A stretch of DNA of 64,000 nucleotides from Adenophora triphylla var. japonica (taxonomy: Eukaryota; Streptophyta; Magnoliopsida; Asterales; Campanulaceae): positions 372,001 through 436,000 of the forward strand of contig JAFEMH010000341.1 in assembly GCA_022495995.1 (NCBI GenBank). The letters run 5' to 3'. Made by a program: the position numbers and the translations under genes. Shown piece by piece: positions 9,963 through 21,019 of this stretch (the stretch's first letter is position 1; each line of letters starts with the position of its first letter). The notes beneath the pieces were generated by a model, which was not told where the DNA came from, searched no databases, and saw only the letters and a program-made list of their open reading frames with translations.

Positions 9963-10880
9963 TTATGGGTTGTTGAATGCTGAACTCTCCATTCTCAAAG
10001 CTCTTCTCAGTCTTCTGATCTCATCAGCGGTTCTAGCTTGGGCAGCTTCAACTGTTCTCAAAGCATTGACTTTATGAACTGTCGTTGCATTATTGGCACC
10101 AACTGCTCTAGTGTTGGCTACAGTCTCTTCCTTGAGTTCATTAAGTTGCAGATGGATGGAGGAATTGAGAGTGTTGTAAAAAGTATGGATCTGGTCTTGA
10201 ATTGCTTCAGAATGTGCGATTTGACTTTCTTGAAGATTGGCCTCAATTTTACCTATGCTCCCCCTCAAGGAGTTATCCAGCTCTTGGATTTTGATGCTGA
10301 GCTTGTTGTTGAATCCTTCCTTGAGGTTTTCCAGCCTATCATTCATTTCATCAGTTAGACTAGCTAACTTTGCAGTTAGGCTAGCTCCCATTAAGTTCAT
10401 CTTCATTTTCATTTCCTCTTTAAGAATATCCGTTTTAGTTTGGAGGCTTGCTTGCATGAAATCCAGAACAGATTTGATATTAGAATTTGGTTGCGGTCTG
10501 GCATTGATAGTATTGAGAATTTTAGTCTGGAAAGTTTCAAGGGCAGTTTTTGTGGAGTTGATGAAGGCATTGGAATGTTGATTGAGCATTTCATGCAGTT
10601 GGGTTTTGGAAACCGTATCTCCTAGGGTTTGAAGGATTCCATCTGCTAGGTCCTTTCTGAATTCACCAAAGAATTTTTCAGCTGAGGTTTGGACAATGTT
10701 TGCGGTTGAACTCTCCCCCTTAATGGCATCAAGTTTCAAGAGCATGCTCTTCATGGAATATTTATGAGCCGCCATTTCAAGGGATTGAGTAGCTAGAAGA
10801 TGAGACTGGGTATCAATATGGTTTTGGAGGGAGCGGTTGGAGGCTTCAAGGGAAGAGTTGGAATCAGTGAGTCTGACCAT
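9963..10880 (-). CDS. E: coiled-coil C-terminal part of the extra (env-like) gene
   Basis: This intact frame of 305 codons makes up the C-terminal end of the gene that starts at 58976. It is almost wholly helical with heptad-like spacing (SLEASNRSLQNHIDTQ, LTDEMNDRLENLKEGF, LRRALRMESS). It has no membrane segment or signal peptide that I can see. Extra open frames with coiled coils between pol and the 3' LTR are known in the SIRE/Maximus lineage and have been called env-like, but the lack of a membrane segment here speaks against a true envelope role. The frame is open upstream of 10880, so the start given is only the first Met. Confidence 0.6.
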   Translation of the reverse strand: MVRLTDSNSSLEASNRSLQNHIDTQSHLLATQSLEMAAHKYSMKSMLLKLDAIKGESSTANIVQTSAEKFFGEFRKDLADGILQTLGDTVSKTQLHEMLNQHSNAFINSTKTALETFQTKILNTINARPQPNSNIKSVLDFMQASLQTKTDILKEEMKMKMNLMGASLTAKLASLTDEMNDRLENLKEGFNNKLSIKIQELDNSLRGSIGKIEANLQESQIAHSEAIQDQIHTFYNTLNSSIHLQLNELKEETVANTRAVGANNATTVHKVNALRTVEAAQARTADEIRRLRRALRMESSAFNNP

Positions 10881-11963
10881 GTGACCTTGGTTTGTATGGA
10901 GTTGGCCTTGAATGACATGAAGGGCTGAAAGAATCTGGGAGTAGTCAGTAGGAGGGGCGGTTGAAGAGGAGGGAATGCTTGAAAAAATGAAAGGAGGAGG
11001 CGGTTGAGGAAAGGTTTGAGGTGCGGTTTAGATTATGGGAGAGGTTTGGGTAGGGGGTGTGGTTTGAGGGAGTTGGGTATTTAGGGATTGGAATATGTTG
11101 GAAATGGGAATGGTGAAAGGTTGAGGTTCGGTTGAAGCGGTTGGAATGGTTGGAACGGTTTGGATGGATGCTTGGATAGGTGCGGTTTGAATTTGCGTTG
11201 GAATGGTAGGGATTGGAAGTGTTTGGGTTAGGGCGGTTTGAGTAGGTAAAGTTGGAGGGGAGATTTAAGGTAGGAGTGAGTTAGATGGCGTGGCAGTGTG
11301 AACAGAGACTTGGTGGGTAGGAGGCGGTCTTGGTGATTGCGGTCTGGGTGAAAGAGGAGGTGAAGGTTGATCGCAGTTTGAGCAAGGAGGGGAATGAGTG
11401 GGTTCCTTGCATTTGGAGGTGGAAATGGCAGGGCCTCCTAAGGGTTAGGATTTCCAGGGTTGATAGGCTTTTGAGAGTTGGGGGGTTTGGTAGTTGGAAT
11501 TGGAATGGTCAGAGTCAGAATCTGAAGTTGAATGTGAAAGAAATTTTGGTTAAATTTTGAGGGAGAGGGAGAGGGTGAGTGTGAGGGTGAGGGTTCTACT
11601 GGATTACCCTTCAGTGAGGTTTTTTGGCTCTCATTTTCAGTCTTTTCTTTGGAGTCTCCCCCTGAACAGGTGCATTGCTTTGCAGTTGGATAGGTGAAGA
11701 AGGTTGGATGGGGGATTGAGGTTGAGGAGGTTGCGGTTTGGGGGCTGGTTGAGGTTGTGGAGGAGGCTACGGTTTTGGGTTAGGTTGCGGTTGAGAGGTT
11801 TCTGTGGTTTGCTTCCCTTGCCTCTCTCTCCAATCTTGCTAGCTTATCCCTATGAAATTGGAATAAGTCCTCATTTGTTAGGATCTTGTCTCTAACCTCC
11901 ATTGCAACTCTGGCTCTAGCAATCAGAGAAGGAATATTGACATCTTCTTCTTCATCAACATCA
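10881..11963 (-). pseudogene. E: proline-rich linker and central part of the extra gene
   Basis: Reading leftwards from the insertion point, the frame gives DVDEEEDVNIPSLIARARVA and FQFHRDKLARLEREAREAN (11780-11957). It then becomes a Pro/Ser/Gln-rich stretch encoded by repeated GCGGTT/GGTTG motifs, with several frame changes. The stretch joins the piece at 56806-57020 once the A1 insertion is removed: the acidic run DVDEE occurs on both sides. Confidence 0.6.
11959..11963. other. Target-site duplication CATCA, left copy (A1 in E)
   Basis: CATCA precedes TGTAAGTACGCC of the A1 LTR. The second copy follows the LTR end GCGCACATTCA at 56801-56805. The right copy continues CATCATCAT, so the exact register could slip by three bases. 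Confidence 0.85.
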
Positions 11964-13515
11964 TGTAAGTACGCCAATCCAATTCATTTTGGTAAATTCC
12001 CTGTTCATTCCGAGACTTCCGGAAATATTTCATAAGTTTCTCGCGAAGGAAGTACCTTTTAGTACTTTGCTCATGCTAAAGGACCTACAGGGAATAAACC
12101 TGTTTTGGACCTTTTGGGTATTTACTTAGAATGTTCCAGAACCTGGTTTTGGCGCCAAAAACGGTTGGTGACACCTTGTGTCACGCGACAAATCGAGGCA
12201 TGGAAATTGGTTGCAGAAGGCCGCGCGATAGAAGTAGCCCATCATCAGCAGCTATAAATTAAGCCTTGCACCTCTCATTTCAGGATCCTTTTTCGACCTC
12301 CCAAAGTCACTCTGCCAAAATTCCTCCAGAAACGTATCTTTCTCCTCCCTCCACCTAAACCTACACCAATTCTCTTCCAACTCCTTCATCTCTCATACAT
12401 CTCACCCATCTACCTTCATACAAACTTCATACCAACTGAAGAACCAAGCTCAGAGGCTTCTCCTGTGCGCCAATTCACGTCCTGTAGCTGAATCGAAGGC
12501 CATTACACCTGACTTGGTGTAGTGGTGGTGGATCTACAAGGGTAACAATTCCCTTCCCCTCTCTCTTAATCATATTTTGTTAATTCAGTTCAATTTCTAT
12601 TCCTCCACCTGATAATTGAGCTCCATCCGCTTTAATTATCAGGTGCCAATCGCTATCTCTCTGTTTAAGCTTGAGTTGATTAGTTTAATTGATGTTCATG
12701 ATGTGATTTCATCGGATTTGTTGCTTATTGGCCAAGGGAGTGTGGATCTCCCTATATACACATCCCCTTGGTCAATTCATTGTGAATTCGCAGTTATCTG
12801 AGTCGATTGGGTGTTTTGGTTCGATTTAATTTGGTTTCTGTTGATTCTGGTTGAAATTTGCAAGATCTCTGTATATGAACAACATGTGTCACGCGGCACA
12901 TCAGGCAAATCATGTCCAGTGTCACGCGACACATCGCGTCCATCTGCAGAGATCATCCTTCAGTTGTAAGTTTGTTCATTTAGATCCCTTTTCACTCAAA
13001 ACAGAGTGTGGATCCTCAATATCCACACTCATTTGAAGTGATTGAGTAGATCTATGTCATTCTTGTGGGTAATTTGCAAAGCCTCTGCAAAGTGCATCGT
13101 TCTGTCACGCGACACAACTGAACCCTCAGGTCCTGTGTCACGCGACACAATGTGCCCTCTACAGTAGGCTCATTTTAATTGTAATCTGTCTAGTTTCTAA
13201 TGTAATATGGGATGTGGCCTCCCATGATCCATGGCTCACAAGATGTAATGTTTCCCTTTGAGCAATAAAACAAAGCTTCTATGCATTTTGTCATATATCT
13301 TGTCACACACAATCGCACACACTCATTGAATGTCTTGATTGTTGAACATAGAAAGACTCGTCTACGGACGAGGCGTGTTGGGTGAAATCTCGGTTCTTCC
13401 CAACACGTAACCTGACCCCCGAACCCAGTTTCTCTTTCAAAAAGGTTTTCAATGTTCCTTAAAAACGGCGTGACGACTCCTAAAATATTTTATTTTTTCG
13501 GCGAGCGCACATTCA
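11964..13515 (+). repeat. A1: 5' LTR
   Basis: It begins TGTAAGTACGCCAATCC and ends GCGAGCGCACATTCA, one base before the primer site. Compared with the 3' LTR it lacks about 50 bp near the start (the GCTACCCTTTTCGG part). It carries several copies of the TGTCACGCGACA hairpin motif, a TATA box, and the block GACTCGTCTACGGACGAGG ... AACACGTAACCTGACCC that all Tat LTRs here share. Confidence 0.9.
12253..12260 (+). promoter_or_regulatory. A1 5' LTR: TATA box
   Basis: TATAAATT lies 290 bp into the LTR. The matching TATAAATA occurs in the 3' LTR at about 21881. Confidence 0.7.
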
Positions 13516-13516
13516 G

Positions 13517-13534
13517 TGGCAACTCCGCTGGGGA
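13517..13534 (+). other. A1: primer-binding site
   Basis: TGGCAACTCCGCTGGGGA follows the LTR after a single G. It differs from the A2 site by two bases. Confidence 0.9.
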
Positions 13535-14864
13535 CTTGAAACTTGATTTTCAAAAGTGGGTCAAACTTTCGTGCTTGTTCGACATTCATTTCATCCATTT
13601 GTGTGTGCATTGTTGGTGACATTATATGTGGGTAAATGAATTTTTTTGCTTTGCTTTATTCCTTCTCCTCCTTTTATCCCATTTTGGTGTGCTGAGTGCT
13701 TGGGGCTGATCTATCATATTGAGCTAGGAGACTGGGGCTGGTTTTGCTTGTTATTCAGGATCCTGGAAATGGATTCTTATGTCACGCGACAGAATGTGCC
13801 TTAGCTGTTCTGTGTCATGCGACAGAAGTGGCCTATTTTCAGTATTTGGTGTCCTTGATACAGGTTGTGATTGTGGGGGTATCCCGTGATCAAATTGCAT
13901 GATCTCTTGATTATTGTATCTCTGTGGGGTGTGTGTGTGTAGTTTTCCTTTTATCCCCCTTTTCAAATAAAAAATAAAAAATTCATTTTTCGCAAATAAA
14001 GGAACATAGTCATCCACACACTACACCACATAGATTTAGAACCCTCGGGTGCGATTGACGGCATCGCGGACGGCCATAAAATTCACCTACGCTTGAGCGC
14101 CTGAAATCAAACCTATCCCCCTAGTTCATCATAGGTGGCGCCACACTTTTAAAGCTTACCCAACGGTTGGTTTTTGAAGCCATTTTCAAATACACTAAAA
14201 TTAATGGTTCCAAAATTTTGAATACACTTTCGTACCTATCCTAAAACCTAGCACGTGTGGGCATGTTGCCAACGCAACATGGTTTCACGAAAGGACATGT
14301 CGTTCCCGTGGCATGTTCTAACGAGAGATCATGTCACTTTGTTAACGTGCACCGACGAGAGGTCATGCCGGATTTTTCCTTGAATTTCTTCAGGAATACC
14401 CGTTATGCTGCCCAGATTTCTCCAGAAATTGGGATTGCTCATCCGTCCCACAAATGCTTAGGTTTTATTTAGGTATCATTGTCGATTATTAATTTTTAAT
14501 CAATACATTTGGTGTATTTTTGGATGATGTATCCCTAGGTTCCCCCGAGGTTTAGTTTGCGTGAATAAAGGGTTAGCCTTTCCCAACCGTTTCTAGGACT
14601 TAAAAGCCAACGATTTCTACTTGAATATTAATAAGATGTTGCATGAGTCCATCTCCTTCCATACTCTTCCCTCTCCCATACCATCTCAAGGTCCTTTCCT
14701 CTACCACCTTACCATCTCCTATCCATCTCAAGGCTACGGAAAGTTGGGTGCGTGCTCCTGTTCCCGACGCTCATTGGCCCATTTTCGCGAGGCGAAAGCA
14801 GTTCAAGTGCCCGAGTGATCGTCCATATGATTCAGAATCCAAAATGCTCGGTGCAGAGAAGATT
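13535..14864 (+). other. A1: untranslated leader
   Basis: No gene is seen. Two further copies of the TGTCACGCGACA motif lie at about 13784 and 13820. A perfect 8-bp hairpin CATGTTGC-CAAC-GCAACATG lies at 14262-14281. The stretch 14240-14430 (GTGGGCATGTTGCC, GAGAGATCATG, GAGAGGTCATGCCGG) is strongly conserved in A2 at 38650-38820. Confidence 0.7.
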
Positions 14865-15130
14865 ATGGCCCACCAGTCTGGAGGTTCGTAGCCCATGGGT
14901 TCGCAGAGTACAAAGGGTGTGTCCATCAAAAAGTTGCGAGCTACCCTTGAAGCCGTTTTTCCTTGTGAGCAGGAGGCTCGGTTGCTTGCTCTTACTACTC
15001 AAGCTAAAGATGACGACTTGTGAATGACAAAAAGATTGAGAAGGTTCCTCGCCCCATCGCTGTCAACAATGTTCTTCCTCCCATCCGAAGTTGTTGCAGT
15101 CAATTAGTCCTCGTAGGATCTAGAATGTCC
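14865..15130 (+). pseudogene. gag: A1: gag remnant
   Basis: An ATG at 14865 (MAHQSGGS, then a TAG at 14889) is followed by IKKLRATLEAVFPCEQEARL, which resembles MEEMQFILEATLVRECEAHL at the start of A2 gag. The frame ends at 15023. The next bases match the very end of A2 gag (KIEKVPRP versus RIEKAPPK, VNNVLP versus VNNTLL). The middle, including the zinc knuckles, is deleted. Confidence 0.65.
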
Positions 15131-15179
15131 GCTGTCGGACATGAGTCTGTTGAGTCCACTTCGGACCAATTTTTGCTTT

Positions 15180-17500
15180 GCAGTAATAAAAAATCTTTGT
15201 TTCTTTTCTTGTTAGACTCGAGACATTACTTGCACACCCACATTACGCTCAATTGAAATTTCCTTATTCCACATGATCACTTGTGCTGCTCAATTACTAA
15301 TGCTTTGAAATGACTAATATTTAAATTGATCAGAGTGAGAAAACCGACTGATATCTTTCTTAAATTGGGGCTTACCAACTCCCCACCTTGCGTATCATGT
15401 GTTCATCTCTCTTCCATCATACTCACCATCTCGTTGCTCGATAAATTTGCATGCATCTTCTCAAAGTAAGCTTAAGCAAGCAATGAAGGCTCAATCTCGT
15501 TCGGATCATCCGGTAGGGACTGCGGTTGAAACTCTTTCACCATAGGGAAGCCATTACCTCACCCTCACTAAACAATACCCTTTCAATTCAAGATCGGCAT
15601 GTTTGAAACCCTGTGTAGCCATCATCTTTGCTCCATGCTGAGAGAAGTCCAAGCAATGCCAAGAAGTTAGCTCCAAAAGTCGGCGGTGCGTAAAATACTC
15701 AAGTCATGAAGGGAGGACAAAAAGAATCTTCAACTCCTCAAGAGGCCTTCCATGATATCAAAAGAAAGACTTTAGATCCTCACAATTCAGCAAGAATCCT
15801 CAAGAGGCTTATCAAAAGAAGGACTATAGATCCTCACCAATCAGCAAAAGTTCCCGACTTCTCAAGAAGCTCTCCAATGTTCATAGAAAAAAAAAGAGCT
15901 CAAATTCTCGGAAGTTCGCAAAAGTTCTCGATAGCTTGGAATTCCTCTCACCAACACCTTCCAACCATTTCCAACCATCCTCTCGATTTTAGAGGATATT
16001 CCCATTACCGAAACTAATCCCAAACCATCCTCTCGCTTTTAGAGGATATTACCATTACCCTTACCTTTGACCTTGCCAAAGCCAAATTTGACCTCTCACA
16101 CTTAAGAGGCAATCAATTCCCTCACCTTAGAAATCCCAAACACATCCCTGCAAGCCAACCTCTCATCTTTAGAGGTTCAGTCAGCAAAAGGCCCAGCCGA
16201 CCTCTCATCTTAAGAGGTCATGATATCCCAAATTACCCGATGGCCTATCGAATCCCTGAAACCCAGCTACAGTTCCTACCGGATAGAAGTTTCACTCTAA
16301 TATCTTCAAGATCTAAATCAGATTAACGCTTTATTGCTTGCTTAAATCGGAGCCAAATCCTCCTCGGCTCGAAAGATCATCAATCAAATATTGTGCAAAT
16401 TCTATCCATTCATTCGACACTTCCTGTGAGCATATTTCATTTCTCCTCCGCAAACACTTGCCGTGGACGTCCCACTGGGGCTTCGAATCCGTGTCTCTCA
16501 TCGACACTCCAGGAGGACTTGTTTTTCAATTCTCCAATTCTCAGAAAAGTCCTCAAAGGTCCTCAGAATCCCAAAATTTCAACTTTCGTTCTCTTTCAAA
16601 TCGGGATAAGCCCAAACTACGGCGACCTGAGCTCCTTCCAAGGAGGGGAACGTAGGGAACCATAACTGGTCCGGTCGAAATCACAAACAAATCTCAGAAA
16701 ATCCGGTCTCCTCAAGGGTCGTCCCTATGCACAGATCCTTCTTTCCATCTTTCCGAGTTTGATTCTCGATATCAGTGGGCTTTCTCCTCAGGATTGATCA
16801 AAATATTTGTTCATGTCAAGATTGGTGATTGAATAACCCGAACGTCAATAAAGGGTTTTAAGTAGCCTTGTGATCATCACGAATAAGACAGGTTTTCAAA
16901 TGTCTCAACATGTCTTCTCTTTCTACATCATAGGAAGATAGAGCCAAACACTGTTTCGGTCAACAGGGGCTTCCATACACCTTTCCACACCTTGCGATGC
17001 TTATACTCTCCCAAAAGAGTCAAACCCGAAAGCGAGTGTGTCACAGAATCGGATCTATTCCCACCTTCGAAAGATGTGCCCCTGCACGTAAACATTTCCG
17101 AGTCTTGTCCAGTGACTGATTGACTGCTGTTTGAAATGATGGATTGCCTCCTCAGCCACAAGATGATACTGTCTACAACGGGGATTACATTGGAACTCTG
17201 TCAAGCTGGGGCTGCACTAGACTTAGTCAAGGACTTATGCGGAAGTTTGCCTCAGGAATTCACAAATTACCCCTGGAGACATCATCAAGAACAGGGGCTG
17301 CCCCAGATCCCACAATAATTTCTCCAAGCCGGGGCTTGGTCAGATAGAAAAGGGAACATGTGCACATGGGACATTCTGTGCAGATCCTGGAGCTCGCTTT
17401 ACTGTCTCGATCTTCGGTGCTAGCTTGACAACTGAGGTCTACTCCATGAGGGACTGCTATAATTCTTACCCTAAGTAAAGAGGGCTGTGTTGAGACAAAT
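15180..17500 (+). other. A1: conserved non-coding block with hairpins
   Basis: There is no open frame of substance. The block is homologous to 40600-42620 in A2 and, inverted, to about 28900-31000 in B. It holds a run of short hairpins of the form XXCCTCT-N7-AGAGGXX at 15977-15997, 16027-16047, 16157-16177 and 16199-16219, with a weaker one at 16090-16111. It also holds a stretch around 16950-17110 (AGGGGCTTCCATACAC, TGCCCCTGCACGTAA) found in all three elements. Conservation without coding suggests a cis-acting RNA role, but that is inference. Confidence 0.65.
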
Positions 17501-17992
17501 TTGAAGCTTGGTTTGAAAAGCTTGTCAGTGAACTTACTTGTGACACGCGACAGAACTTACACCTTGTGTCCTGAGCCGTGCGACACAACATGTCCAATAT
17601 CAGACATCAGCAACCTGCTGCAGTCAGTTCATCCCAGGGCACTCCCCGACTTGTCAAATACTGCCAACATCAGCCATCACCTCGCAAACAACTGGGAGAG
17701 GGATCATTCATCCCATACACATATTTACCTTGCACATACACAACCAAATCACTCAGCCATTTACACATTCAAACCATATACATACTCATCATAAACATCA
17801 CCCCATTCAAACTTTCATTTTCCAAAATGAGACTGGACTTGTGCAATAATAAACTAACAATTGTAAATATCAAGCTAATAATTAACTAGTTCAAGCCTTG
17901 TTCAAAGTAGTGCTTATAAAAGTTAGCCTAGCCTAGAGTGTTTAACCCCCACGAGATACAATAATCAAAAGTCATCAATTTAATCCAAGAGG

Positions 17993-20317
17993 CTACTCCG
18001 AAGCATCCTCTTCATCATCCTCCTCATCCTCCTCATCCTTAGCATCCTCGTCATCTCCAGCCTCAGCGTCTTCATCCTCATCGTCATCCTCAACCTCGTC
18101 GGGCTCGTCATCAGGATCATCAGAAGGTGCCTCATATGCTACAAACCCCATGCTATAATAGTCATCCAGCTCGGTGATAACGGTGGAGGCAATCTCGTAA
18201 TCCACAGCGGTCTCAGCCTCATCAGCATTACTATCATCACTGTCATCATCATCATCGCCACTCTCGATGGGTCTGCGAAGAGGCACATTTACATTCTTCG
18301 TCCGAAGCTTTGGTCCACTAATGTCCCCGCTGGTGCTCACGTTATCAAAGCGACCCTTCTTCTTTCTCGGTTGGCCAGGCAGGGAGATATTGATCACATC
18401 CTATAACTGACACTGGTTCTTCCAAAAGCTCACGCCTTTCTGGAGCTTGCCAATCATGCCCACGACGATAGTGAGAGCCCGAGTCAGATGCCTGTAAGCC
18501 TGGACTGATACCTATTACAAATAATCATAAAGGGATCAGAATACAGTTATCGATAGATGCAAGCAGTCTAAAAGAGGCAAGGAGCGTTACTTATGGATCT
18601 GGTACCTTGCGGAAGCAACAGACGAGAATGAGTCTATGACATGTCAATATGAGCTCACCGTGTGCGGCCGCCACCCTGGTGATCAATATAAGTCGGGGGC
18701 AGAGGAGGTCTAGCCACATGACCAGTCGAGGGCCCCGAACTCTGAGCATCATAACCAGCTCTGACCTGTGGGGACTGTAGCTTCCTAGCCACATACAAGG
18801 TATAATCTCCATCCCATGCAAAGAAATGGGACACCATGCCTACAATCAAAGCATCTACATTCGCCAGCTGGCTAGGCAGCCACATCCTGGCCGGAGGATC
18901 ATCAGGGATTCGAGCATGCATATGGGGCCCGTGCTATCTATACACCCTCTCCGCCAAATACAGGGCATCTCCAGTCTGGCCCACCAAAATCTTGTGGCAC
19001 CCAGTCAAGTGAATTACATAATCCATGTCCTCATCCTGGTATCTCTCAGCCCATGGGAATAAGGCAAGGTTGTGGGGAGCTCCCCTCAGAAGTGGCATCG
19101 CATCAGCATACAAGGAGGTCACCCTACCCCTCAACCCAGAGTCTCGAGTCTGCTTCCTAGCATTTTTTGTCTAGCGTCTGAGCGCAGGATATGTATCAGC
19201 AGGGAACTCATCTTTGACCCTCCAAGGATAGCAACGAAACACCTCATATGCCCAGGCCTGTAAAAGACAAATCAGACAAGGTCAGAAATCAAAGATAGTA
19301 ACTATAGATGCAGATGTGGGTGCAAAGAAAGGTTAGGGTGAAGAGCTACCTCAAAGGCCATCTGACAGCAATCAAAAGACTTAGCCTCCCCCCGGCTAAT
19401 GTCATCTAGAGCCAAGTACAGCTCAGCCAACCTGACTTCTCCCCAAGATAGGTTACCAACAACTTCCCAATCCCTCAAAAGCTCCAAGAGGGCAGTCAAA
19501 GCAGTAGAGGCCCTATTGGAGAATAGCATATCAGAAAATCCTGCCCAGACAAAGGCCCAAGCCAGTCTCTCAGCCCTAAGGCGGCTATCAGCAGAGCCAT
19601 CAAAGATAGGAGGGTAGGCCTGACTCTGAGCCTCAATAGCTCCGTGAATCTCTCCCAACTCATATCCATTTCCCTTACGATCCCGGAGAGCAAACCCCAC
19701 CAACTCCACCATCTCACCATCACCCAGGGGCTCGGGCTCAACAACAGGCTCAACAGCAAAGATAGGCTGATCAGTGAACGGCAACCCAGTGATGACAGTA
19801 AAATCATAAGGGGTAACTGCGGCCTCCCCCCAAGTAAAATGAAAGGTGTGGGTGGTCTCCTACCAGAACTCGCGAAAAGCCTTCATTAGCTCTACACTCC
19901 TCTTGGTGTCCCCGATGGCCTCTGCCATCTCAAAAAACTGCCCAAGCCCAGCTGCATAGACCAAGCCCTTCGGCAAATGCACCTCAGCCGCAGAGCCGGG
20001 AAAGCTCCTCCAAAGTCGCCCAATCACCTCGGATGACCCCCTCGTGCGTAGCCCCTGCAGGTAAACACAGCACAGTCATCCCAAGCAAGCAAATTTTCAG
20101 AAAAATTCAAAAATTCAAATTCAGTAAATGAAGAGTTTTACAAGAATCTTACCTCAGCCTTTCTAACAATAGAGGTATGCCTATCTAATTGCGGGTAGAA
20201 GTGTCCCCGCGGGGCTTGGGGAACAAAGGGCCTATGATTCCTTTTGATTTTCTTCCGTCGTTCAGCCATTTCCGCTTGTTGCTCCGCCTTCTTCGTAGGG
20301 CGTAGACGGGGAGGCAT
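17993..20317 (-). pseudogene. A1: antisense plant-mobile-domain (PMD) gene, four exons, decayed
   Basis: The gene runs opposite to A1. Exon 1, 20153-20317, starts MPPRLRPTKKAEQQ and ends at a GTAAG donor. Exon 2, 19350-20054, holds the PMD signature: AGLGQFFEMAEAIGDTKRS, then ETTHTFHFTWGEAAVTPYDF and VITGLPF. Exon 3, 18595-19257, includes AWAYEVFRCYPWR. Exon 4, 17993-18512, ends in a tail of Asp/Glu. Introns end in AG. Stops occur at about 19868 (TGG to TAG), in exon 3 and at about 18401; one donor is ATAAGT; exon 4 appears shifted by one base. PMD proteins (MAIN/MAIL1 in Arabidopsis) act in gene and transposon silencing, and PMD-like antisense frames are known in Tat elements. Function here is unknown. 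Confidence 0.75.
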
Positions 20318-20480
20318 CGTTGCAGAAGATTCCGAGTTGTTGAGATGAAGTTTGAAGCAAAACCCTAGCTTTTCTCTTCTTTCTCCGCACTGTCTCTCAG
20401 CGTCTGTTGGGTGTTATGTTTCAAAATGACGATCTGGCTCGCATTTAATTAAACCTACCCGCCTAGCATCTCCAGTCATG
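20318..20480 (-). promoter_or_regulatory. A1: 5' leader and promoter-like region of the antisense PMD gene
   Basis: Read on the minus strand, the start codon is preceded by CTAGGGTTTTGC, a telo-box-like AGGGTTT typical of plant gene leaders, by a pyrimidine/purine-biased leader, and by TTTAATTAAATG at about 20445, a weak TATA candidate. This suggests the gene came with its own promoter rather than depending on an LTR. Confidence 0.4.
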
Positions 20481-20759
20481 CGGCACAACTCACCCCATGG
20501 CTAAATTTCCACTTTAACCTCTATGGCATATTTTGCAATTTTTCCCCGCAGGTACAATAATCAACTGAGCATCACCAAATCTCGAGGACTGTCCCTCAAA
20601 GCAAAATCGAGACAAAGATCCCAAATCTATCAGCCTAACCAGCAATGTTCATCGGCTTTGTCGCCAAATTGTCGGCAAAATCCAGCAAAGTTCATGACTC
20701 CAAAGTCAACCAATCGTTATCAAAGACCGTCCCTCACCCGGCAAACCAACAATTCATCA

Positions 20760-20935
20760 ATAGTGGTAGCATCAGTCCCTTCGGCAGCTACAACCTTCCA
20801 AGATCAGCAATGGCATGAGACCCTCCGGCAACCACAATCGTCAGCAACAGTAGCATCAGTCCCTCCGGCAGCTGCAACCTTCCACAATCATCAGCCGTAG
20901 AATTAGTCCCTCCGACAGCTACAAGTAAGCACATC
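20760..20935. repeat. A1: short tandem repeat, AGCATCAGTCCCT type
   Basis: About four imperfect units contain AGCATCAGTCCCTCCGGCAG and CTACAACCTTCCA. The same units occur in A2 at about 48020-48135. Confidence 0.7.
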
Positions 20936-21019
20936 ACAGGTATGAAACCATATCTCGTTCAAATTGTCAAATCATCATGCCTGGTATTCTCGAAAAATCA
21001 TTTTATTCAGTTCATCTCG

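Noticed and set aside
9963..10880. Envelope glycoprotein of an infectious retrovirus-like element
   Set aside because: No signal peptide, membrane anchor or Cys pattern is visible. The frame is a soluble-looking coiled coil.
13501..13540. tRNA-like sequence at the LTR edges
   Set aside because: Only the 18-nt complement of a tRNA 3' end is present, which is a primer-binding site, not a tRNA gene.
18000..18397. Acidic minus-strand frame as a separate histone-chaperone-like gene
   Set aside because: Splice sites and the matching A2 structure show it is the last exon of the PMD gene.
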